From Chromatiales bacterium (GTDB taxonomy: Bacteria; Pseudomonadota; Gammaproteobacteria; Xanthomonadales; SZUA-36), in assembly GCA_024640025.1 (NCBI GenBank), contig JAHEFT010000152.1:1-39608 (forward strand): a stretch of DNA of 39,608 nucleotides, given 5' to 3'. How positions within the stretch are numbered: the stretch's first letter is position 1; each line of letters begins with the position of its first letter. The translations under genes were made by a program, and so were the position numbers. Below are positions 33,552-39,608 of the stretch, in pieces. The notes beneath the pieces are model-generated. The model was given only the letters and a program-made list of their open reading frames with translations, had not been told where the DNA came from and did not search any database.

Positions 33552-35981
33552 ATGTTCTGGAATAATATCAAGATTGCCTTACGGAACCTGAAAAAGAACA
33601 AGCTATACGCCACTATCAATGTTGTTGGCCTGGCATTGGGGCTTGCCTTGTACGTCTTCGCCTCACTGCTTGCAGATTATGAGCGAACACACGATATGTT
33701 CTTCAGAAATGCGGATCGAATCTACACGGTTGGCACCTCTGTTCTGCCGGAAGCCAATCTCGGCATTCGGGATATTGACAGCGCACACACTGCCCTGGCG
33801 CCTCTCATCAAGGCCGAGATTGCGGATATACAACTGGTCGCACGCAGTCTGCGTCGTGAGTACCTTGTAAGAGTGGACCAAGAAAGTTTCTATGAAAGGG
33901 TGCGATTCGTCGACCCTGAGTTCACAGAAATATTTGACTTCAAATTTGTCAGCGGCGATCCGAGCGCGTTACAAGACCCCAGTTCGGTCATCATTTCCGA
34001 GGCATTTTCGCAGAAGTATTTTGGCGACTCCGATCCGATCGGCAAGGTAGTTACACTCGATAACAAGCACGATTTTCATATTGCAGCAGTCATTGAAGAT
34101 GTGCCGCTCAACTCACATTTCAACTCTGCGATCTTAAATGCAAGCGTCCTTGATATTTTCATTTCATTTCAGGCGCTTTCCCGAATATCTGACTATAACC
34201 CGGAGGGTGAGTGGGACAACCTCTCCGTGAATGACCTGACCTATGTCCAGCTGCCGCCCCAGCTCGATGGCGACTGGCTGCAGGCCCAGGCCACGTCTCT
34301 TTTTGATCGCCACATGCCGGAAGCGGGAAAGGACGTTTTCTCCGGTTTCAAGGTCAGGCCGCTGAAGAAGGCTAATCTTGTTATTTGGGAAATGCTTGGT
34401 CTGCCCGTCATGACCATCATAAAGCTGCTCGGGCTGCTGGTGTTGATCGTCGCCTGTGTGAACTATACCAATCTTGCGACGGCTCAGGCTCTTGGAAGAA
34501 GCCGGGAGGTTGGGATGCGCAAGACGATGGGGGCCAGTCAGCGTCAATTACTGACGCAGTTCCTGGTGGAAAGCATAACGATTACCGCGATTGCCATGCT
34601 CGTTGCGCTGGCGGGACTGGAAGTCATCATCCAGCTATTCAATAACGCCACCAACAAAATATTGACGCTGAGCTATATGTCGACCTTGCCGTGGCTGGTT
34701 ATGACCACCCTTATTGTGGGCGTGTCGGCAGGCGCATACCCCGCCTGGTTAATCACGCGCGCGAGCCCAATCGACGCCCTGCGCGATGTCGCGCGCAAGA
34801 CGAAAAAGGGCACCCGCTTCCGTGCCGTCATGATCGGGGTGCAGTTCGCGATTTCGGTGTTCATGTTATCGGTAGTGGCCATAATGTATGTACAAAATCA
34901 GAAGATGGAGGATGCCAGTTATGTTTTCCCCCGCTCTGAGATTTACACGCTGCAGCGATTGAACGTAGAAGGTATATCGGAACGGTTGGACACATTGCAA
35001 ACCGAGTTGAAAAATATCCCCGGAGTCGAAAACGTGGCCTACTCAATCTGGACACCGTTCGATCAGAGCAATTCGTCGACAAATGTATCGACAGTGCCGG
35101 GGGATAGTTCAAACAAGGTGAGTCTGCACATTCTGCGCATCTCGCCTGAATTTTTCGACACATACGATATCCCGTTGCTTTCCGGCAGTGCGCCCACGCG
35201 GGAAATGGCAAATGACATGTACAGTGAGGAAAGCGAATCGATTAACGTCGTCGTCAATGAGCTGGCGCTGGAACAGCTTAGTCTTGGGCCGGCACATGAG
35301 GCAATCAATAAACGCTTCTACGATCTTGACGAAGATGACAATCTGAAGGAATTCGTCATAAAGGGTGTCGTACCTTCGCAGAATATTGTTGGTCTCCATA
35401 ACGACATTCATCCCTTTATGTTCTATTACGACCCAACAAATCATTGGGTCGCTTCGATTCGTATTCGCGGCAATATGCTAAGCACGGTGGCCTCTATCGA
35501 AAAAGTCTGGAAGGACGTGATTCCAGAGTATCCCATGCAGGGGCGTTTTCTGGATGAAACGTTTGAAGAGGTTTTCAAGATTTTCCGCGCCATGAATATG
35601 ACGCTTGCAGGTTTTGCGGGTCTGGCCCTGATACTCGCGTTGATTGGCCTTTTTGGACTCGCCGCGTTTATGGCCGCGCAGAGAACCAAGGAAATCGGTG
35701 TGCGCAAGGTCCTCGGCGCGGGGTCAATGCAGATCGCGCGCTTGCTTGTTTGGCAGTTCACAAAGCCCGTATTGTGGGCGCTGCTGGTCGCATTGCCGCT
35801 TGCGTATTTCGCCTCTGCAGCTTACCTGACATTTTTCGCGGAACGAATCGGATCGAGCCAGGCCGCTGTCATCATGCTGGGCGCCGGAGTTTTCGGCGTA
35901 TTGTTCGCCTGGGGAACAGTCGCCGGGCACGCGATCAGAATAGCGCAGCGAAATCCGATACAGGCGCTGCGCTACGAGTAG
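33552..35981 (+). CDS. MacB-like ABC permease with two FtsX domains
   Basis: An 809-residue inner-membrane protein with eight predicted helices in two four-helix sets. Each set has one helix before a large periplasmic domain and three after it. The first helix is at about 18-40, and KNKLYATINVVGLALGLALY is a family hallmark. The FtsX signatures AQALGRSREVGMRKTMGA and AAQRTKEIGVRKVLGAG appear once per half, so the protein is a fused duplication. It would export or extract a peptide, lipid or toxin with the HlyD-like adaptor and the ATPase. Sequences of this type often stand beside NtrC-type regulators. The substrate is unknown. Confidence 0.92.
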   Translation: MFWNNIKIALRNLKKNKLYATINVVGLALGLALYVFASLLADYERTHDMFFRNADRIYTVGTSVLPEANLGIRDIDSAHTALAPLIKAEIADIQLVARSLRREYLVRVDQESFYERVRFVDPEFTEIFDFKFVSGDPSALQDPSSVIISEAFSQKYFGDSDPIGKVVTLDNKHDFHIAAVIEDVPLNSHFNSAILNASVLDIFISFQALSRISDYNPEGEWDNLSVNDLTYVQLPPQLDGDWLQAQATSLFDRHMPEAGKDVFSGFKVRPLKKANLVIWEMLGLPVMTIIKLLGLLVLIVACVNYTNLATAQALGRSREVGMRKTMGASQRQLLTQFLVESITITAIAMLVALAGLEVIIQLFNNATNKILTLSYMSTLPWLVMTTLIVGVSAGAYPAWLITRASPIDALRDVARKTKKGTRFRAVMIGVQFAISVFMLSVVAIMYVQNQKMEDASYVFPRSEIYTLQRLNVEGISERLDTLQTELKNIPGVENVAYSIWTPFDQSNSSTNVSTVPGDSSNKVSLHILRISPEFFDTYDIPLLSGSAPTREMANDMYSEESESINVVVNELALEQLSLGPAHEAINKRFYDLDEDDNLKEFVIKGVVPSQNIVGLHNDIHPFMFYYDPTNHWVASIRIRGNMLSTVASIEKVWKDVIPEYPMQGRFLDETFEEVFKIFRAMNMTLAGFAGLALILALIGLFGLAAFMAAQRTKEIGVRKVLGAGSMQIARLLVWQFTKPVLWALLVALPLAYFASAAYLTFFAERIGSSQAAVIMLGAGVFGVLFAWGTVAGHAIRIAQRNPIQALRYE

Positions 35982-35988
35982 CGGGCGT

Positions 35989-36023
35989 CCGCCAGCAGGA
36001 AAAGAGGCGGCCGGGGATTTTTT
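35989..36023 (+). terminator. Possible terminator of the exporter operon
   Basis: The stem CCGCC (35989-35993) with GGCGG (36006-36010) and a 12-base loop is followed by CCGGGGA and a run of six T (36018-36023). The T-run is seven bases from the stem, which weakens the call. Confidence 0.35.
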
Positions 36024-36160
36024 AAGACTCCAATTTCTTGTGCAGCCAGGTGGGCCTCATCCAGGCACGAAGATCCGGGCATTACTCTCGCGCAACAGGT
36101 GCGCGGCGAGCGACGGGCCGGTCATCACCGCGCCGAGGAAACGATCGCCGCATAGACACT

Positions 36161-36229
36161 GTAAGCAGAACAAACGTGGGGCCGCTCCTGGTCCATGATG
36201 AGTTCGGCTATCGGCCAGAAGCGGACATT
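36161..36229 (+). repeat. Dispersed hairpin repeat, copy 1 (5'-truncated)
   Basis: Begins at GTAAGCAGAAC (36161-36171), then 30 bases, then the right arm GTTCGGCTATCGGCCAGAAG.. (36202-36229). It closely matches the 3' part of copy 3, with the same 31-base offset between arm end and arm start. The left part of the repeat is missing here. Confidence 0.8.
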
Positions 36230-36501
36230 CATTATTCGTCGTTTTCGTCCACTACAGGCCGAAGTAAACCATTGCAAAAAAATGTGCGGGCAATGAGTTT
36301 GTTTTCCTGTATTCAACAAGTTAATACGACTATGGCACCTGGCTATGACCCCAAGGCTCCGCTTTACTGGTCTGCGGCCGGAGGTGATCCGGGCCTTCGA
36401 CGAGCCTGATCTGCAGTGCTTCGAGATCGCGGGCCGGTCGGAGCAGGTTCGGCTCGATCGGATCGCGCTGGTCTCGCTACCCATCGGGACGTCCTTGAGG
36501 C

Positions 36502-37533
36502 ATGTCAAAGAGGCGGGACATCTGGGATGCTAGCCTGAATGCGAAAGTTCAGTTGCGCGAATGGGTGGCCCGGAAGGGTTTGTTTTTTGACGAGAAACTC
36601 TGGACGAAGATTCTCTTGGCCGATACTCGAAATTCCACATTCGAAACGCCTTTTCATGCGGATCACCCGATTGCATCGGTTCGGGTTCTGAAATGCGGGC
36701 GCGCGGAGCAGCATAAGGAACACCGCTACGGCAGCAATCGACCTCAGCTTTGGTGGGTCTTCTTCGGGAGAAGCTGGGTGCCGTTGCCCTTGCAGTGCTT
36801 CCTGATCGGGCACCGCAATGGGTGGGTACTGTTCGATACCGGGATCGACCCGGCAATCCTCTCCGACAGCCGGTACATCGAACAGGCGATTGGGCGCTTT
36901 CTGCTGCCGCGAATCTTTCACCTGTACGTGAGTGAATCTGATCGCATCGACCAAGTCCTGGACAAGGCAGGCGTTGCTGCCAGTGACATTCGGATGGCGG
37001 TGGTCTCGCACCTGCATTTCGACCATGTCGGTGGCATCGCGCAGGTCCCGCAGGCCGACCTGCTCGTCAGCGCACGAGAGTGGGCAATCCTATCGGACCC
37101 GCACCCGGAGCGCGAGTGGATCCTTAGGCAGCACATCGAAATCCCGTCTGCGAAATGGCGGCAGATCACGTTCGAGCCCACCGACGACCCCATTTTCGAG
37201 GGCTTTGAGGGCATTCACGACCTTGCGGGCGACGGTTCCATGATCCTGCTGCCCACGCCGGGGCATACGGCAGGCTCGATGTCCATGCTGATCCGGCGGC
37301 ACGGGTGGGACCCAATCCTTCTCGTCGGGGATCTCACCTATGAGGCGAATTTGCTCGAACAGGACATCGTGCCCGGCACGGGTGAAGGAGAAACGCTTCT
37401 CGCCTCATTCGCCAAGGTGCGCCGTCTGAAGCAGCGACTTCCGGGTCTGACCATTGTCGCATCCCACGATTTTGCCGCCGACGAGCGTATTTCCCAAGCC
37501 ACAGGCCGGACACCAGCATCAGGAGAGAGCTAG
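36502..37533 (+). CDS. Metallo-beta-lactamase-fold hydrolase (N-acyl homoserine lactonase-like)
   Basis: A 343-residue protein with the MBL metal motif H170-LH-FDH (HLHFDHVGG, ligands H170, H172, D174, H175). Downstream it has TPGHTAGS and ASHDF, giving the remaining ligands. RVLKCGRAEQHKEHRYG and QLWWVFFGRSW resemble a lactonase subgroup as I know it, so opening acyl-homoserine lactones or another lactone is the best guess. Glyoxalase-type or other MBL hydrolases cannot be excluded. The first 55 residues precede the usual start and may be non-native; no better start codon is evident in that stretch. Only GAGG lies close to the ATG. GC-rich codon use and lack of operon partners suggest acquired DNA. 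Confidence 0.8.
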   Translation: MSKRRDIWDASLNAKVQLREWVARKGLFFDEKLWTKILLADTRNSTFETPFHADHPIASVRVLKCGRAEQHKEHRYGSNRPQLWWVFFGRSWVPLPLQCFLIGHRNGWVLFDTGIDPAILSDSRYIEQAIGRFLLPRIFHLYVSESDRIDQVLDKAGVAASDIRMAVVSHLHFDHVGGIAQVPQADLLVSAREWAILSDPHPEREWILRQHIEIPSAKWRQITFEPTDDPIFEGFEGIHDLAGDGSMILLPTPGHTAGSMSMLIRRHGWDPILLVGDLTYEANLLEQDIVPGTGEGETLLASFAKVRRLKQRLPGLTIVASHDFAADERISQATGRTPASGES

Positions 37534-37620
37534 CACCATGAACAACGTCAAAAGCACCGAGTGGAACTCCATAGTCTCCTTCGGCTCTCCCCTTACCGTT
37601 GGGAAGTCTGATTTCTGCTC

Positions 37621-37742
37621 TGGGTCGTAAGCAGTCCTCAGTACCCTGTCCGAGCCAATGACCGCTTCCAGGCGGTAAGCAGAACTAGAATGGGCCTGAA
37701 CCCTAGCCGTGATGAGTTCGGCTTTCGGCCAGAAGCCGCTAT
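37621..37742 (+). repeat. Dispersed hairpin repeat, copy 2
   Basis: A 122-base unit beginning TGGGTCGTAAGCAG. Its left arm (37657-37685, AATGACCGCTTCCAGGC..) and right arm (37716-37742) are inverted repeats separated by 30 bases, so it can fold as a long hairpin. It aligns without gaps to copy 3 at about three quarters identity. It lies 88 bases after the lactonase-like gene; a further small hairpin (37747-37769) precedes the next gene. The 329-base gap 37534-37862 holds nothing else recognisable. Confidence 0.85.
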
Positions 37743-37862
37743 ACACCGAGTGGACATTTATCCAACTCGAGGGGCTCTTGTCCATTTTTCTTCGATGATA
37801 CACTTGTATGGGAAATTGGAGGCAGACGGATTGCATTCACATCCTGGAAGAGAAGGTGCAAC

Positions 37863-39239
37863 ATGAGTGACCAACAGCACAGTTTATCCTTGCTATTGCA
37901 AATCCTTTCCTTCTTATTTTTTTGGTGCGCGGCACCATTCGCACTTGCCGGGCAGGGTCCTGGGGTCAAACTGGTGAGCATGTTTGGTGGTCTGGGTACC
38001 GACCCTGGCCAATTCCGTTTCCCGCTGGGGATAATTGTCAACAGCCAGGATCAGATCATTATCGCCGATGCCGGAAACAGCCGCATACAGATATGCGACC
38101 ACGATGGGAACTGCGAGGCTTTTGGCAGTTGGGGGCGTGCCGCGGGTGAATTCATAAACCCCCATGGCGTCGCCGTAGACAGCAAGGACCGTATTTACAC
38201 AGTTGATACCCACACCAACCGTGTCCAGATTTTTGATAGCAAGGGAAACTGGATAAGCATGTTTGGCAGTGCCGGGAGTGCACTGGGTCAATTCCATGCG
38301 CCCGGAGATGTCGCGATAGACAACCTGGGGCGTATTCTTGTGGCTGATGAAGAGAATTATCGCGTCCAAACATGTTCTGAAACAGGTCAATGCACTGCTT
38401 TCGGAAGCAAGGGAACCGCACCCGGAGAATTTGACTGGCCCCGGGCAATTGTCGTGGACAGTGAGGACACGATTATCGTGACCGATAGATACAATCACCG
38501 CGTGCAACTTTGCGACGAGCAAGGAAACTGCGACGTCTTCGGTAGCCTCGGGTCTGAACTCGGACAATTCATTGGGCCAGTAGAAGTCGCGCTGAACAGC
38601 AAGGAAAGCATCATCATTGCCGACCGCGACAATCACCGAGTTCAGGTCTGTGACCGGCAGGGAGACTGCTGGGCGTTTGGCAAGCTTGGGTCTGATCCCG
38701 GCGAATTTAATCGCCCACTCGGGGTGGCCATGGACAGTAAAGATCGAATCATCGTTGTCGACAATCTCAACGAACGAATCCAGATATTCGAGGTGATTTC
38801 CACAATGCAAATCAACCCCGGTCTCAACGACGCCTGGTACAACCCCGCCACCGATGGTCAGGGGTTCCTCATCACAGTTTTTCCGGTCCGCAAGGAGGTT
38901 TTCCTGGCCTGGTTCACCTTTGATACCGAGCGCCCGCCAGAGGATGTAACTGCATTTCTTGGAGAGCCTGGACATCGGTGGCTGACCGCGCAAGGGACCT
39001 ATGACGGGGATACGGCAAACCTGACCATTTTCTTGACTGAAGGTGGCGTGTTCGACGCTGCGAAGCCAACCGCTACAACAGACCTGGGCGGTTATGGCAC
39101 CATGACGCTCGAGTTTGCAGATTGCACCGAGGGCCTGGTGAATTACGAAATCACCTCGCTCGGCATCTCTGGCGAAATTCCGATCGAGCGTATAACGCCA
39201 GACAACGTGGCCTTATGTGAGACGTTAGGGAGCCCCTGA
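37863..39239 (+). CDS. Exported NHL-repeat protein with an uncharacterised C-terminal domain
   Basis: A 458-residue protein. An N-terminal hydrophobic segment (about 9-29) ending near ALAGQ serves as signal peptide. At least six NHL-type repeats of about 47 residues follow (to about 315), each with the pattern G..PGQF..P.GVA.DS.D.I.V.D..N.R.QI. and three with an internal CDxxGNC-like cysteine pair. They should form a beta-propeller. The last 140 residues (from INPGLNDAWYNPATDGQGF) form a separate domain that I recall from other gammaproteobacterial exported proteins, without known function. Both parts suggest an extracellular binding or scaffold protein. AAGGTG precedes the ATG at good spacing. 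No operon partner is seen. Confidence 0.88.
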   Translation: MSDQQHSLSLLLQILSFLFFWCAAPFALAGQGPGVKLVSMFGGLGTDPGQFRFPLGIIVNSQDQIIIADAGNSRIQICDHDGNCEAFGSWGRAAGEFINPHGVAVDSKDRIYTVDTHTNRVQIFDSKGNWISMFGSAGSALGQFHAPGDVAIDNLGRILVADEENYRVQTCSETGQCTAFGSKGTAPGEFDWPRAIVVDSEDTIIVTDRYNHRVQLCDEQGNCDVFGSLGSELGQFIGPVEVALNSKESIIIADRDNHRVQVCDRQGDCWAFGKLGSDPGEFNRPLGVAMDSKDRIIVVDNLNERIQIFEVISTMQINPGLNDAWYNPATDGQGFLITVFPVRKEVFLAWFTFDTERPPEDVTAFLGEPGHRWLTAQGTYDGDTANLTIFLTEGGVFDAAKPTATTDLGGYGTMTLEFADCTEGLVNYEITSLGISGEIPIERITPDNVALCETLGSP

Positions 39240-39280
39240 GGGCCTGAATCCCTGATGACATAGGTGCTGTAGTTCCGTTT

Positions 39281-39403
39281 TGGGTCGTAAGCAGCCCTTA
39301 GCCCCTTGGGCGAGCCAATGACTGGTTTTAGGCGGTAAGCAGAACAAACGTGGGTCCACTCCTGGTCGGTGGTGCGTTCGGCTATCGGCCAGAAGCGGCC
39401 ATT
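39281..39403 (+). repeat. Dispersed hairpin repeat, copy 3
   Basis: Same 122-base layout as copy 2: TGGGTCGTAAGCAG at the start, left arm 39317-39345, right arm 39376-39403. The internal offsets (36 and 31 bases) equal those of copy 2. It begins 42 bases after the NHL gene stop; its right end touches the stop codon of the converging partial gene at the window edge. Confidence 0.85.
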
Positions 39404-39608
39404 CAATTATGCGAATGCGAGTCGATAATCGCGAGAAGCTTCCGGCTGCTTTCCTCAACTGATTCGAGAGTCATCGCCTGACGAAGCGATATTCTGCGTA
39501 CGTCGCGGAGTTTGGGTGGCAACCCGTCCAAATCTCGCAAGAGAGGAATCGGTTCGTCGATATCATTAAAATCATAGGGGTTAAAGCCTGTAGATGTTGC
39601 TAGAAACT
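39403..39608 (-). CDS. 3' end of an unidentified gene (runs off the right edge)
   Basis: The minus-strand frame is open from the window edge for 67 codons and ends with TGA at 39403-39405. It reads TGFNPYDFNDIDEPIPLLR then DLDGLPPKLRDVRRISLRQA, ending in LLAIIDSHSHN. The composition is protein-like, with mixed charged and hydrophobic residues and no low complexity. I do not recognise the family. The start lies beyond the window, and it converges with the NHL gene across repeat copy 3. Confidence 0.5.
   Translation of the reverse strand, partial: FLATSTGFNPYDFNDIDEPIPLLRDLDGLPPKLRDVRRISLRQAMTLESVEESSRKLLAIIDSHSHN

Larger units (their letters stand above)
35982..36501. other. Intergenic region with repeat copy 1 and a possible gene fragment
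   Basis: These 520 bases contain the weak terminator and the truncated dispersed repeat at 36161-36229. Then comes a 62-codon plus-strand frame (36345-36533), LRPEVIRAFDEPDLQCFEIAGRSEQ and onward, that overlaps the start of the next gene in another frame. The frame has the same GC-rich codon look as that gene and may be the tail of a lost neighbour. I do not recognise it. No promoter stands out. Confidence 0.35.

Noticed and set aside
37914-38993. Long minus-strand open frame (359 codons) inside the NHL gene
   Set aside because: It is the antisense of a repetitive coding sequence. The plus-strand protein has signal peptide, NHL blades and ribosome site, so the open antisense frame follows from codon repetition.
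36161-39403. The three hairpin repeats as integron attC sites
   Set aside because: They are long, imperfectly palindromic and follow genes, but the required GTTRRRY core and its inverse RYYYAAC are not found at the expected ends, and no integron integrase is present.

Overview
The window most resembles a free-living marine or sediment gammaproteobacterium. It has the FabA/FabB anaerobic unsaturated-fatty-acid pair, a DUF3025 gene, REP-like palindromes, a SoeABC-type cytoplasmic sulfite dehydrogenase, and an NHL protein with a C-terminal domain I associate by recall with Woeseiaceae-like genomes. The order is well supported; the family is only a guess. No tRNA, rRNA, transposase, integrase or CRISPR array was seen.

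Layout. (1) 1-6839, minus strand: a cellobiose-type uptake locus. It has a TonB-dependent receptor cut by the left edge and a sodium:solute symporter translationally coupled to a GH94 cellobiose phosphorylase. Three LacI-family operators sit upstream of the two transcription units; no LacI regulator is in the window. (2) 7060-8905, plus: an exported M20 amidohydrolase and an exported RidA-like protein. (3) 8902-12821, minus: fabA-fabB, then a MoxR ATPase/CoxE-type VWA pair. (4) 12822-15625: a REP-like site, a large nested inverted repeat able to fold as a three-way junction, a Tat-exported FAD oxidase, and two small membrane proteins. (5) 15715-20318, plus: soeABC, oxidising sulfite in the cytoplasm and passing electrons to quinone. 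(6) 20345-22352, plus: an ECF sigma factor, an NrsF/DUF1109 membrane anti-sigma factor, and a small exported protein. Two near-identical candidate ECF promoters lie before the sigma gene and before the small gene. The block is bracketed by two copies of the soeC 3' end that encode the same 25 residues with only synonymous differences.

(7) 22392-25634, minus: FadL-type porin, fatty-acid hydroxylase and class III CoA-transferase, probably one lipid operon; then a c-type cytochrome lipoprotein, a DUF3025 protein, a hydrolase remnant and a methyltransferase. (8) 28530-35981: an NtrC-type response regulator and its histidine kinase, divergent from a MacAB-like trio (fusion protein, ATPase, FtsX permease). 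A textbook sigma-54 promoter and two tandem activator sites lie between them, so the two-component pair very likely drives the exporter. (9) 35982-39608: single genes (a lactonase-like MBL hydrolase, an NHL protein, and a partial gene at the right edge) separated by three same-orientation copies of a hairpin-forming repeat.

The strongest candidate for something undescribed is the ECF-NrsF-small-protein module at 20237-22352, because of its matched promoters and its position inside a duplicated soeC terminus. All functions are inferred by reading the sequence; no database search was run.
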